Of a DNA stretch of 64,000 nucleotides, positions 17,813-26,800 are shown one piece after another. This DNA is from Pseudomonas graminis (lineage in GTDB: Bacteria; Pseudomonadota; Gammaproteobacteria; Pseudomonadales; Pseudomonadaceae). Within the stretch, counting starts at the first letter, position 1. Every line of letters begins with the position of its first letter. Below the pieces are notes generated by a model. That model ran no database searches. It saw only the letters and a list, made by a program, of their open reading frames with translations, and was not told where the DNA came from. A program made the translations under genes and the position numbers. The DNA lies in NCBI RefSeq assembly GCF_001705435.1, contig NZ_MDEN01000061.1, positions 186,001 to 250,000 of the forward strand. The letters are read 5' to 3'.

Positions 17813-18697
17813 CTACAACGCTTCCAACTCCTGCAACACCGCCAGCACATTGCGGGTCGAGCGCTCGACGCTTCCCGCACGGTGCGCAATGCCCAACTCC
17901 CGCCACAACGCCGGCTGCAACGGACGCATGACAATGCGGCTTTCCGGCGCGGGCGTGGAGGCTTCGTGGGGCAATAATGTCGCGCCGTAGCCCGCCCCCA
18001 CCAGACTCTTGATCGCATCGTTGTAATTAAGCTGAATACGCGGCGTCGGCTGCGGCCCCTCGCCCGCAAACCACTCCGCCACCTGACGGGACAGCCGCGT
18101 GGTGGCGTCGTTGAGAACCAGCGGCTGACCGGCAAGCCAGCTCGGCGTGATGACCGGCGGGCAATCCCAGCGCGCCGGCAGAAACGCCATCACCGGGTCG
18201 CGCCGCCACGACTGTATCGACAGGCCCTTGACCGGCGCCTGGGGCAACGCAATCACGCCAATGTCCAGGCTGCCGTCCGCGAGTTTTTGCAGGGTCTGCT
18301 GCGACGTCAGCACCGCGACCTGCACGTCGATGCCGGGGTGCAACTGCTCCAGGGTTTCCAGCGCCTGGGGCAGCAATTGCGCGATAACGCCGGTGGAGGC
18401 CCCCAGTCGAACCCGCCCGGCCAGCCCTTTGACCTGACGCTCGACGTCTTCCAGCGCCTGTTCGGCGTCGGCCAATAGACGCCGCGCGCGCTCGATCAGC
18501 GTATCGCCGATGGCCGAAGGCTGAACCCGTCCACGGGTGCGCGAGAGCAACACGCCGCCCACCCGTTGCTCAAGATCGGCAATGTGCAGACTGACCGTCG
18601 GCGGCGCGAGATTCAGCACCCGCGCCGCTTCGGCAAACGAGCCGTGGTCGGCGATAGCCACCAGGGTGCGCAAACGATCCAGACTGATTTCCCGCAC
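17813..18697 (-). CDS. LysR-family transcriptional regulator
   Basis: 294 residues. The helix-turn-helix is IADHGSFAEAARVLNLAPPT at residues 15-35, and the effector domain follows (VRLGASTGVIAQLLPQALET). It diverges from the argC-like gene with about 117 bases between start codons. In LysR systems this suggests control of that gene, which is inference. Confidence 0.87.
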   Translation of the reverse strand: MREISLDRLRTLVAIADHGSFAEAARVLNLAPPTVSLHIADLEQRVGGVLLSRTRGRVQPSAIGDTLIERARRLLADAEQALEDVERQVKGLAGRVRLGASTGVIAQLLPQALETLEQLHPGIDVQVAVLTSQQTLQKLADGSLDIGVIALPQAPVKGLSIQSWRRDPVMAFLPARWDCPPVITPSWLAGQPLVLNDATTRLSRQVAEWFAGEGPQPTPRIQLNYNDAIKSLVGAGYGATLLPHEASTPAPESRIVMRPLQPALWRELGIAHRAGSVERSTRNVLAVLQELEAL

Positions 18698-18814
18698 TGG
18701 CCCATCCTTCCTTCAGAAAAGATGAAGTGTACCGTCATCAAATTCAACTTTCTCTATCAACGATAGGGCTTGAAGATGTCAGTCATTGACGACCTTCAGC
18801 GGAATTTCAACCTC

Positions 18815-19738
18815 ATGCCAACCCCCATTGTGTTCATCGACGGCGACCAAGGCACCACCGGCCTGCAGATTCACCAGCGCCTGCAAGGCCGCACTGACCT
18901 GCACGTGGTCACCCTTCCAGCCGAGCATCGCAAGAATCCGGAAAGCCGCGCCGCCGCGATCAACGCCTGCGACATTGCCGTGCTGTGCCTGCCTGACGAT
19001 GCTGCCCGGGACGCAGCGGCGAGCATCACCAATCCCGACGTGCGGGTTATCGACGCCAGCTCTGCGCACCGCACCCACCCCGACTGGGTCTACGGTTTCG
19101 CGCAGATGAGTGACGCGCAGAAACAACGCATCGCCACCGCCCGCCGCGTCAGCAATCCGGGCTGCTACCCCACCGGGGCGATCGGTCTCCTGCGTCCGTT
19201 GCTGGAGGCGGGTCTGCTGCCGCGCGACTACCCGATCAGCATCCATGCGGTGTCAGGCTATTCAGGCAAGGGCCGCGCCGGGGTCGATGAATTCGAAGGG
19301 CCGGACGCTGCCCAGGCGATCCCGTTTCAGATTTACGGCCTGAGCCTGGCGCACAAGCACGTCCCGGAAATCCAGCAATACAGCGGCTTGAGCGAGCGGC
19401 CGGTGTTCATTCCGGCCTATGGCGCGTTTCGTCAGGGCATCGTGCTGACCGTCGCGCTGCAAACGCGCTTGCTGCCCAACGGGGTGACCGGCACGACGCT
19501 GCATGCTGCGCTGGCTGAGCATTATCAAGGCAGCGGGTACGTCGAGGTGATGCCGATGGAGCAATCGCGCGCGCTGAGCGGGATTGATCCGCGCCAGCTC
19601 AACGGCACGGATAACCTGCGGCTGATGGTGTTCGAGAACGAGGGCCACGTTTTGCTCGCCGCCGTGTTCGACAACCTGGGCAAGGGCGCGGCCGGGGCGG
19701 CGGTGCAGAACCTGGATTTGATGATTGCGGGTGGCTGA
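18815..19738 (+). CDS. argC: N-acetyl-gamma-glutamyl-phosphate reductase, type 2 (ArgC2)
   Basis: 307 residues. The protein begins [19 protein letters not shown], the Rossmann motif of the short ArgC class. The catalytic cysteine is in SNPGCYPTG near residue 117, and the conserved His region is [14 protein letters not shown]. It reduces N-acetylglutamyl-phosphate to the semialdehyde in arginine synthesis. The start at 18815 is chosen to match the family; TTG 18770 and ATG 18776 give longer products. A divergent LysR regulator and no other arg genes nearby are unusual for a housekeeping gene, so it may be a second copy. Confidence 0.86.
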   Translation: MPTPIVFIDGDQGTTGLQIHQRLQGRTDLHVVTLPAEHRKNPESRAAAINACDIAVLCLPDDAARDAAASITNPDVRVIDASSAHRTHPDWVYGFAQMSDAQKQRIATARRVSNPGCYPTGAIGLLRPLLEAGLLPRDYPISIHAVSGYSGKGRAGVDEFEGPDAAQAIPFQIYGLSLAHKHVPEIQQYSGLSERPVFIPAYGAFRQGIVLTVALQTRLLPNGVTGTTLHAALAEHYQGSGYVEVMPMEQSRALSGIDPRQLNGTDNLRLMVFENEGHVLLAAVFDNLGKGAAGAAVQNLDLMIAGG

Positions 19739-19760
19739 CTGACGTTCGACCCGTCGTGCG

Positions 19761-21179
19761 TTACAGCCATCTCGCGTCGACGCTGCCCAGCGCGCTCGCC
19801 GGTAAATCCCACTGCGTCGGGGTGCCTTCAATCACTCCGGCGGGCTTCAAGCGCAGCGCCGGGCCCCACGCGGTGTGCTCGATAGCGTCGGAATAATCGT
19901 CCGGATTCAGTGGTCGCAAGGCTAAAAGCTGCGCCTCGGTCGGAACAAACGACATCAGCGATAACGCAGTGCGCGCCAGGGAAGCCCGGACTTGAACGCC
20001 GTCGCCGGTGATCAGTCGCTGAGTCAACCCGTGCACCGCTGCCGCCGCCATCAAATACCCCGTGGCGTGATCCAGTGCCTGCACCGGCAGCGGCACGGGC
20101 CGGTCACTTCCCGCTGCGACTTTGCCGGCGTCGGCGATGCCGCAACTCATCTGCACCAGGCTGTCGAAACCCCGTCGCTCCCGCCATGGGCCGGTCCAGC
20201 CGTAGGCGTTCAGCGAGACATCCACCAGACCGGGATTGAGCGCCCGACGGCGTTCGGCACCGAGGCCCAGCCGCGCGAGGGCATCGGCGCGGTAGCCGTG
20301 AACCATCACGTCCGCTTCGCTGATCAAGCCCTCCAGCACTGCGCGGTCGGCAGGGTCGCGCAGGTCCAGCCGCGCGCAGCGTTTGCCCAGCACCACTTCG
20401 GGCACTGTGCCAGGCTCGTCCCAGCCAGGGGGATCGATGCGCAAGACCTCAGCGCCGAAACCGGCGAGAAACCGCGTCGCCACCGGGCCGGCCAGGATGC
20501 GCGTGAGGTCGAGCACGCGGATGCCGCGCAGGGGGCGTTCGCGGGGAACGCTCCACTCGGGTCGTGCAGGGTTTGACTGATGCGATGCAGCCGGTCCCGC
20601 TGGCGCATCCGTACGATGCAACAAAGGTTCGGCAGCAACGGCGCGACCCTGGGGATGTTCGCGCCAGGCAAGCGCACTGCCCATGGCGGCGGCGCAACCT
20701 TGATGGTCGACCACCGCGCTTTCCAGCTCACTTGCCTTCCAGCGCAGCACCGCCTGACTCACCGCATCGCGCTCGGGGGCGGTGTTCAGCACGGCAAGCG
20801 CGGCCTGACGATGGTGCGGGGTGTTGGTGTGCAAACGAATCCAGCCATCCGCCGCGCGGTAATCCCCCGCCACCGCGTCCCACTGCGCCGGCAGCGACCA
20901 GCCTTCGGGCTGCAGAGACGTGGCGAACCAGAATGAGGCCAGGCGCCGGTCGACCGTGATCGGCGGCAACGTGCCGTGGGCCTGATCGATCAACTCGCCT
21001 ACCGCCAGATGCGCGGCAGCGAGGGCCGCTGTGGCGAAATCGGTGACCGGAAATGCCGAGACCAGCGCGCCTTCGCCGCTGATCTGAAGATGATCGAGAT
21101 AGCGAGGCTCGCCACCGAGGGCCAGCCAGAATTCACGCAGGAAATGCGAGCAGGCAGTGTCGGAATGGGCAGTGGGCAT
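19761..21179 (-). CDS. CaiB/BaiF-family CoA transferase
   Basis: 472 residues. A roughly 200-residue N-terminal part has weaker similarity (ITVDRRLASFWFATS, DGWIRLHTNTPHHR). The C-terminal half contains the clear class III CoA-transferase core: LRGIRVLDLTRILAGPVATR, GAEVLRIDPPGWDEP, and RRGFDSLVQMSCG, which contains the catalytic Asp. Such enzymes move CoA between carboxylic acids. The arrangement is that of fused two-half transferases, with the order changed. No partner acyl-CoA gene is adjacent. The start is at ATG 21179, since upstream residues of the longer frame are unlike the family. Confidence 0.8.
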   Translation of the reverse strand: MPTAHSDTACSHFLREFWLALGGEPRYLDHLQISGEGALVSAFPVTDFATAALAAAHLAVGELIDQAHGTLPPITVDRRLASFWFATSLQPEGWSLPAQWDAVAGDYRAADGWIRLHTNTPHHRQAALAVLNTAPERDAVSQAVLRWKASELESAVVDHQGCAAAMGSALAWREHPQGRAVAAEPLLHRTDAPAGPAASHQSNPARPEWSVPRERPLRGIRVLDLTRILAGPVATRFLAGFGAEVLRIDPPGWDEPGTVPEVVLGKRCARLDLRDPADRAVLEGLISEADVMVHGYRADALARLGLGAERRRALNPGLVDVSLNAYGWTGPWRERRGFDSLVQMSCGIADAGKVAAGSDRPVPLPVQALDHATGYLMAAAAVHGLTQRLITGDGVQVRASLARTALSLMSFVPTEAQLLALRPLNPDDYSDAIEHTAWGPALRLKPAGVIEGTPTQWDLPASALGSVDARWL

Positions 21180-21250
21180 AAGGCGGCGCTCTCGGAAGTG
21201 GTGAGAGCAGCCTAGCAAATGAGTGTGGGAAGGGGCGTGAAGCTGGCGTA

Positions 21251-21418
21251 TCTGCCGCTGGAGATGCAGCTAATGCACTGGCCTCTTCCCGGCTGAAGCC
21301 GGTCCTACTGACACCGCGCGCGCATTTCGTAGGACCGGCTTTAGCCGGGAAAGCGGTGTCTCTGCCGGTGGAGATTCAGCGAATGCACTGGCCTCTTCCC
21401 GGCTGAGGCCGGTCCCAC
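21251..21418. repeat. Two tandem ~110-bp copies carrying REP palindromes
   Basis: TCTGCCGCTGGAGATGCAGC...ACTGGCCTCTTCCC at 21251 recurs with a few changes at 21361, each ending in an inverted REP (GGCTGAAGCCGGTCC and GGCTGAGGCCGGTCC). A forward REP GTAGGACCGGCTTTAGCC sits between them at 21329. A small duplication like the large array at 6327. Confidence 0.85.
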
Positions 21419-21442
21419 AAAACCCCGCAGTGTCTGAGACAT

Positions 21443-22261
21443 TCACCCGCCCAACAAAAAATTCCCCGGCCGGCTGCCCTCGCCCGCTTCCAAAACCGGC
21501 ACTTGCGCGTCGTCCTTCAGGCTCACGCCGGACAATTGCCGGCGCCAGGCTTCGCGCATCAGGTACAGCAACTTGTGCGCCGCCATCGCGTAACTCATCC
21601 CCTCAAGGCGCACATTGGAAATGCAGTTGCGCGCAGCGTCGTTCAGACCCACGCGCGGTGCGTAGGTGAAGTACAGACCGAGGCTGTCCGGTGAGCTGAG
21701 GCCTGGCCGTTCGCCGATCAGGATCACCACCATGCGCGCCTTGAGCAGTGCGCCGATCTCATCGGCAACGGCGACCCGGCCCTGTTCCACCAGCACCACC
21801 GGCGCCAGGCTCCAGCCTTCAGCTGCCGCCATTTCATCGACGCGCTCCAGCATCGCCGGGCTGTGACGCTGCACCGCCAGCGCAGACAAGCCGTCTGCGA
21901 CCACCAGCGCCAAATCAAATCCCTCAGCATGCGCAGCCGCGTAATCCTTCAGTTGCGCAGCCGACGCCTCGGACAAGCGCCGCCCCAGATCAGGCCGTTG
22001 CAGATACATATGGCGGTCGGTGGCCGAGCTTTGCAGGGTCAGCGTTTCCCGGGACCGACCCGCCAATTGCTCAGCCAGCGCCCCGTGATCGAACGCCAGA
22101 TGCACGGCATCGCGGGCCTGGGCGTGGGCGAACTGGAAATCCAGCTGCGCCGCTGTGGGCAGGCTGGTACCGGCATGCCCGAGGGCGATTCGCGCCGAGG
22201 TCAGCGAGCGCAACTGCTGCCAGGCATCGGCGTGTGCGGGTGATTTCTTGTCATCGCTCAT
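21443..22261 (-). CDS. eutC: Ethanolamine ammonia-lyase small subunit
   Basis: 272 residues, the usual size. Family motifs are [20 protein letters not shown] near the N-terminus, [29 protein letters not shown] in the middle, and [20 protein letters not shown] near the C-terminus. With EutB it forms the adenosylcobalamin-dependent lyase that converts ethanolamine to acetaldehyde and ammonia. It lies 35 bases after eutB in an operon eat-eutB-eutC. No eutA reactivase or carboxysome-shell genes are nearby, the simple arrangement of pseudomonads. Confidence 0.93.
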   Translation of the reverse strand: MSDDKKSPAHADAWQQLRSLTSARIALGHAGTSLPTAAQLDFQFAHAQARDAVHLAFDHGALAEQLAGRSRETLTLQSSATDRHMYLQRPDLGRRLSEASAAQLKDYAAAHAEGFDLALVVADGLSALAVQRHSPAMLERVDEMAAAEGWSLAPVVLVEQGRVAVADEIGALLKARMVVILIGERPGLSSPDSLGLYFTYAPRVGLNDAARNCISNVRLEGMSYAMAAHKLLYLMREAWRRQLSGVSLKDDAQVPVLEAGEGSRPGNFLLGG

Positions 22262-22296
22262 GGCTCAGGCCCTTATCTCCACTGCTGATCAAGCGA

Positions 22297-23688
22297 CTAA
22301 TTCAATTGCGCCAGCGCCTTGCGGAACAGCGGCGGTACGCCCTGCCCCAGCCGCACGCCGCCGTCATCCTGGCGCAGAATGTCCATGCGCGTCAGCCATT
22401 CCTCGAACTCCGGCGCCGGGCGCAGACCGAGGGTCTTGCGTGCATACAAGGCGTCGTGAAACGAGGTGGTCTGGTAATTGAGCATCACGTCGTCGGACCC
22501 CGGAATGCCCATGATGAAATTGATCCCCGCGACGCCGAGCAAGGTCAGCAGCACGTCCATGTCATCCTGATCGGCTTCGGCATGGTTGGTGTAGCAGATG
22601 TCGCAACCCATGGGCACGCCGAGCAGCTTGCCGCAGAAATGATCTTCAAGCCCGGCGCGAATGATCTGCTTGCCGTTGTACAGGTATTCCGGGCCGATGA
22701 AGCCGACCACGGTGTTGACCAGAAACGGGTTGAAATGCCGCGCGACGGCGTAGGCCCGGGCCTCGCAGGTTTGTTGATCGACGCCGTGGTGAGCGTTGGC
22801 CGACAAGGCGCTGCCCTGCCCGGTTTCGAAGTACATCAGGTTGTCGCCCAGAGGCCCGCGCTTCAGGCTCAGCCCAGCTTCGTAGCCCTCGCGAAGGATT
22901 TCCAGGCTGATGCCGAAACCGCTGTTGGCCGCTTCGGTGCCGGCGATGGACTGAAACACCAGGTCCAGCGGCACACCTTTTTCGATAGCGGCGACCGAGG
23001 ACGTGACGTGGGTCAGCACGCAGGACTGGGTGGGAATCTCGTAATGACGAATGACGCCGTCGAGCATTTTCAGCAGTTCGCTGATGGCGCTGACGCTGTC
23101 GGTGGCCGGGTTGATGCCGATCATGGCGTCGCCGTTGCCGTACAGCAGACCGTCGAGCACGCTGGCGGCGATGCCGGCCGGGTCATCGGTGGGGTGATTG
23201 GGTTGCAGCCGGGTGGACATGCGCCCGCGCAGGCCGACCGTGTTGCGAAAGCGGGTGACGACGCGAATCTTCTGTGACACCAGCACCAGATCCTGCACGC
23301 GCATGATCTTCGACACCGCTGCTGCCATCTCTGGGGTCAGCCCCGGCGCCAGTTCCTTGAGGCTGGCTTCGGTGGCGTCGTCCCCCAGCAGCCAGTCGCG
23401 AAAGCCGCCGACCGTGAGGTGGCTGACCGGGGCGAAGGCCGCGCGGTCATGGCTGTCGACGATCAAGCGAGTGACTTCGTCCTCTTCGTAGGGAATCAGC
23501 ACTTCGGTGAGAAATTGCTTGAGCGGCACGTCGGCCAGGGCCATTTGCGCCGCCGCGCGTTCGGCATCACTGCTGGCGGCCACTTCGGCCAGGAAGTCGC
23601 CGGAGCGCGCGGGGCTGGCCTTGGCCATGAGTTCCCGCAGGCTGTCGAAGCGCCAGACCATGCCACCGATGCTGTGGGAAAAGCTCAT
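22297..23688 (-). CDS. eutB: Ethanolamine ammonia-lyase large subunit
   Basis: 463 residues forming a TIM barrel. Recognisable parts are VWRFDSLRELMAKASPARSG at the start, GLLYGNGDAMIGINPATDS, LVFQSIAGTEAANSGFGISL, ARHFNPFLVNTVVGFIGPEYL and GIPGSDDVMLNYQTTSFHD. It holds the cobalamin and ethanolamine sites. ATG 23688 has GAGG six bases before it. The gene follows the eat permease by 27 bases, consistent with one transcript. Confidence 0.94.
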   Translation of the reverse strand: MSFSHSIGGMVWRFDSLRELMAKASPARSGDFLAEVAASSDAERAAAQMALADVPLKQFLTEVLIPYEEDEVTRLIVDSHDRAAFAPVSHLTVGGFRDWLLGDDATEASLKELAPGLTPEMAAAVSKIMRVQDLVLVSQKIRVVTRFRNTVGLRGRMSTRLQPNHPTDDPAGIAASVLDGLLYGNGDAMIGINPATDSVSAISELLKMLDGVIRHYEIPTQSCVLTHVTSSVAAIEKGVPLDLVFQSIAGTEAANSGFGISLEILREGYEAGLSLKRGPLGDNLMYFETGQGSALSANAHHGVDQQTCEARAYAVARHFNPFLVNTVVGFIGPEYLYNGKQIIRAGLEDHFCGKLLGVPMGCDICYTNHAEADQDDMDVLLTLLGVAGINFIMGIPGSDDVMLNYQTTSFHDALYARKTLGLRPAPEFEEWLTRMDILRQDDGGVRLGQGVPPLFRKALAQLN

Positions 23689-23715
23689 GCACACCTCTTC
23701 ATTCGAACCGCGTGA

Positions 23716-25068
23716 TTAACCGGTGACCGCGACCGACGCACTGCGCCCGCGGACCATTTTGCAGAACAGCGCGCCCACGGCCATCAGGCAGATGAATATG
23801 GCGCAGATCAGCAGGTTGAACCAGACCATGGCGACGAGGCACACCACCGCCAGCACAAGGGCGATCCCCGGCACGATCGGATAGCCCGGCGCGCGGAAGC
23901 TGCGCTCGAGGTTCGGTTCGCTGCGGCGCAGCTTGAACAGGCTGAGCATGCTGATGATGTACATCACGATAGCGCCAAACACCGACATGGTGATCATCGC
24001 CGCGGTCAGTGTCATGCCCTGCAGGTTGATCACGCCGTCACTGAGGATTGCGATGATGCCGATCACGCCGCCCGCGAGGATGGCGCGGTGTGGGGTCTGG
24101 AAGCGCGACAGTTTTGCCAGGCTCGGCGGCAAAAAGCCCGCCCGTGCCAGGGCGAAGAACTGCCGCGAGTAACCGAGGATGATGCCGTGGAAACTCGCCA
24201 CCAGACCGAACAGGCCGATCCACACCAGCATGTGCATCCAGTTGGAGTTACCGCCGACTACCGCTTTCATCGCCTGTGGCAGCGGGTCATTGATGTTGGC
24301 CAGCGTACGCCAGTCGCCGACGCCGCCGGCGAAGATCATCACGCCGATCGCCAGCACCACCAGGGTCAGAATACCCGCCACGTACGCACGCGGAATGGTG
24401 CGTTTGGGGTCTTTGGCTTCTTCAGCCGCCATGGCCGCGCCTTCGATGGCGAGGAAGAACCAGATGGCAAACGGGATCGCCGCGAACATGCCGCTGATGG
24501 CCGGCAGGCTGAAGGTGTCGGAACCGGCCCAGCCGCCCAGGACAAAATTGCTGAAGCTGAAGCCCGGCGCGACAACGCCCATGAACACCAGCAGTTCGGC
24601 CACCGCCAGGATGGTGACCACCAGCTCGAAGGTCGCGGCGATGCTCACGCCCAGGATGTTCAGGGTCATGAACACGAAGTACGCGCCGATGGCCGCCACC
24701 CTTGGGTCAAGGGACGGGTACTGCACGTTGAGGTAGGCGCCAATGGCCATGGCGATGGCCGGCGGGGCGAAGACGAATTCGATCAGTGTCGCCAGCCCGG
24801 CGATCATCCCGCCGGTGACGCCGAAGGCACGCAGGCTGTAGGCAAACGGGCCGCCCGCATTGGGAATCGCAGTGGTCAGCTCGGTGAAACTGAAGATGAA
24901 ACAGGTGTACATCACCGCGACCATCAGCGTGGTCACCAGAAAGCCCAGCGTCCCGGCAGTGCCCCAGCCGTAGCTCCAGCCGAAGTATTCGCCGGAAATC
25001 ACCAGGCCAACGGCCAGTCCCCACAAATGCAGGGTTCCCAAGGTGGGTTTGAGTTGTGAAGCAGTCAT
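23716..25068 (-). CDS. eat: Ethanolamine permease (APC superfamily)
   Basis: 450 residues with about twelve membrane segments. It begins with HLWGLAVGLVISGEYFGWSY, the signature region of the ethanolamine permease branch, and contains TTAIPNAGGPFAYSLRAFG and FLAIEGAAMAAEEAKDP. It takes up ethanolamine by cation coupling. It is the first gene of the eat-eutB-eutC operon. The start is set at ATG 25068 because the 51 extra residues of the longer frame are hydrophilic and unlike the family. Confidence 0.92.
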   Translation of the reverse strand: MTASQLKPTLGTLHLWGLAVGLVISGEYFGWSYGWGTAGTLGFLVTTLMVAVMYTCFIFSFTELTTAIPNAGGPFAYSLRAFGVTGGMIAGLATLIEFVFAPPAIAMAIGAYLNVQYPSLDPRVAAIGAYFVFMTLNILGVSIAATFELVVTILAVAELLVFMGVVAPGFSFSNFVLGGWAGSDTFSLPAISGMFAAIPFAIWFFLAIEGAAMAAEEAKDPKRTIPRAYVAGILTLVVLAIGVMIFAGGVGDWRTLANINDPLPQAMKAVVGGNSNWMHMLVWIGLFGLVASFHGIILGYSRQFFALARAGFLPPSLAKLSRFQTPHRAILAGGVIGIIAILSDGVINLQGMTLTAAMITMSVFGAIVMYIISMLSLFKLRRSEPNLERSFRAPGYPIVPGIALVLAVVCLVAMVWFNLLICAIFICLMAVGALFCKMVRGRSASVAVTG

Positions 25069-25517
25069 GAGCGTGTACCCCGGTAGCCAGGCGACGGTAT
25101 TTGTCTGACATCGAGCATAGTCACAGCTGACGGGCGAAGGCTTGACCGTACGGCGCGCGGTTTGTCGTCTGCGGTCAAGTTTTGGGGGTATCTGCCGGGG
25201 GTGCGCCACGCTGGCGCGCAAAAATGGCCCGGTGCTTTATTGGGGGTCACGATTGCAGGTCAGTGTAAGGCTGCATTTCCGGGTCGGCGTGGCACCGTAC
25301 TTCCCAAAACCCTGGTTGCCGGATGAGTCGCCGGGTAGCACCGCGCCTCTTGTGGGAGCGCGCTTGCTCGCGAAGCCGTCCGCCCAGCCGAGATGCGATC
25401 AAGCCTCCACAGCTGAATGGCAGGCCGGCGCGTGGGTGTCGGAAGGCGTGCTGAAGCCATGAAGGTATGACATTTGCTTGCACACTTTGCCTACACACCG
25501 TCAGAGCCTTCACCCCC
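25069..25517. other. Divergent regulatory region of the eut operon
   Basis: 449 bases between eat and the AraC gene, with no gene seen. CTTGACCG at 25141 and CGGTCAAG at 25172 form a perfect 8-bp inverted repeat about 75-110 bases upstream of eat, a candidate activator site. A single REP of the second family (TGTGGGAGCGCGCTTGCTCG) lies at 25351-25376. Confidence 0.55.
25351..25376. repeat. Single REP, GTGGGAGCGCGCTTGCTCGCGA family
   Basis: TGTGGGAGCGCGCTTGCTCG followed by CGAAG. Second REP family, also seen at 26725-26752 (inverted) and 41583-41673. Confidence 0.85.
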
Positions 25518-26594
25518 ATGTTCCAGACACTCGTCCCCGCCGCCGCATCGAACACGCCAGCCGCCAGCAATCGCGGCGTGCTGTCGGCTGCGGCCAACGG
25601 GCTCGATGGCTTCATCGTGCAGCACGGCGGTGATCTGGACCGGGTGTTCGGCCGCTCCGGCATCGACCCCGAGCAACTGCTGCACCCGACCCTGAGCCTG
25701 CCGCTGACCAACTACTGCAAAGTGCTGGAAGAAGCCGCCAACCAGACCGGCTGCGACAATTTCGGCCTGCGTTACGGCCAGCAATTCCGTCCACAGGCGC
25801 TGGGTCTGCTGGGCTACATCGGCCTGTGCTCGGCGACGCTGGAAGACGCGCTGATCAACTTTTCCGCCGCCTTCCCCTTCCATCAACACAGCACCCTGAT
25901 CGAACTGGTCGATCAAGGCGAGTGCTACCGTTTCGACTATCAGGTGCGCCATGGCGCGATCGCCGAACGCCGCCAGGACGCCGAACTGACCATGGGCATG
26001 GCGCTGAACCTGGTGCGCCACGTGCTCGGCCCGGACTGGGCACCTCGGCAGGTCGCCTTCGAACACGCCAAACCCCAAGGCTGGCACGAGCACCGCGACG
26101 TCTTCCGCGCGGACGTGTGTTTCGGGCAGCGCTGCAATTCACTGCTGATTCCCAAGGGCGATGTCGTGGGCAAGGCCATGCCCGGCAGCGACCCGGTCTT
26201 GCTGATGCTGATCAAGGACGCGATCCGTCAACTGGGCGATACCGGCAGCGGCACAAGCAACGGCCACGACGCCACGCTCCTCGACCGCGCCCGCCAGACC
26301 CTCCTCGCCACCCTGCACTTGGGCGAGCCGGCGCTGGACGAGATCGCCCTCACCCTCGGCCTGTCCGAATGGACCCTGCAGCGCAAACTGCGCGAACACG
26401 GCATCAGCTTCACGCAACTGGTCGACCAGATCCGTCAGGAGCTGGCACTGAACCACCTGAAACAGCAGAACCTCAGCATCACCCAACTCGCCTCGCTGCT
26501 CGGCTACTCGGAAACCAGCGCGTTCTCTCGGGCGTTCAAACGATGGTTCGGGGTGAGTCCGAAGCAGTGGCGGGGGGGTGATTGCCGGGTTTGA
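25518..26594 (+). CDS. AraC-family regulator, probable eut operon activator
   Basis: 358 residues. The N-terminal 200 residues form an arabinose-binding-like domain (AANGLDGFIVQHGGDLDRVF, NYCKVLEEAANQTGCDNFGL). The C-terminal AraC DNA-binding domain has ALDEIALTLGLSEWTLQRKL and ITQLASLLGYSETSAFSRAF followed by KRWFGVSPKQWR. Divergent placement next to eat suggests it senses ethanolamine or a product, which is inference. ATG 25467 and ATG 25518 are both possible; neither has a strong ribosome site, and the shorter form begins closer to family N-termini. Confidence 0.83.
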   Translation: MFQTLVPAAASNTPAASNRGVLSAAANGLDGFIVQHGGDLDRVFGRSGIDPEQLLHPTLSLPLTNYCKVLEEAANQTGCDNFGLRYGQQFRPQALGLLGYIGLCSATLEDALINFSAAFPFHQHSTLIELVDQGECYRFDYQVRHGAIAERRQDAELTMGMALNLVRHVLGPDWAPRQVAFEHAKPQGWHEHRDVFRADVCFGQRCNSLLIPKGDVVGKAMPGSDPVLLMLIKDAIRQLGDTGSGTSNGHDATLLDRARQTLLATLHLGEPALDEIALTLGLSEWTLQRKLREHGISFTQLVDQIRQELALNHLKQQNLSITQLASLLGYSETSAFSRAFKRWFGVSPKQWRGGDCRV

Positions 26595-26724
26595 AACGCC
26601 GACGGCCGGCTTTCCTTGTTTTTCCAGACAGCACCGGTCATGTGGGAGTGACCGGGGTGGCGCTCCACCTTGCTCATGAAAGGGCCCAAACATTCAGCCA
26701 CTTTCTCTGGTGACTGACAGGAAG

Positions 26725-26752
26725 CCTTCGCGAGCAAGCTCGGCTCCCACAG
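26725..26752. repeat. Single REP, inverted, second family
   Basis: CCTTCGCGAGCAAGCTCGGC followed by TCCCACAG, the reverse of the element at 25351. It lies between the convergent AraC and helicase genes. Confidence 0.85.
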
Positions 26753-26800
26753 GTAAATCAGTTCCAGCGGGCAGCGCGGCGTCTGGATCAGAAGCGCGCT

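Noticed and set aside
21748..23277. 509-residue reading frame on the plus strand opposite eutC/eutB
   Set aside because: Antisense to two clear, conserved genes; rich in Arg, His and Gln as expected from high-GC shadow frames.
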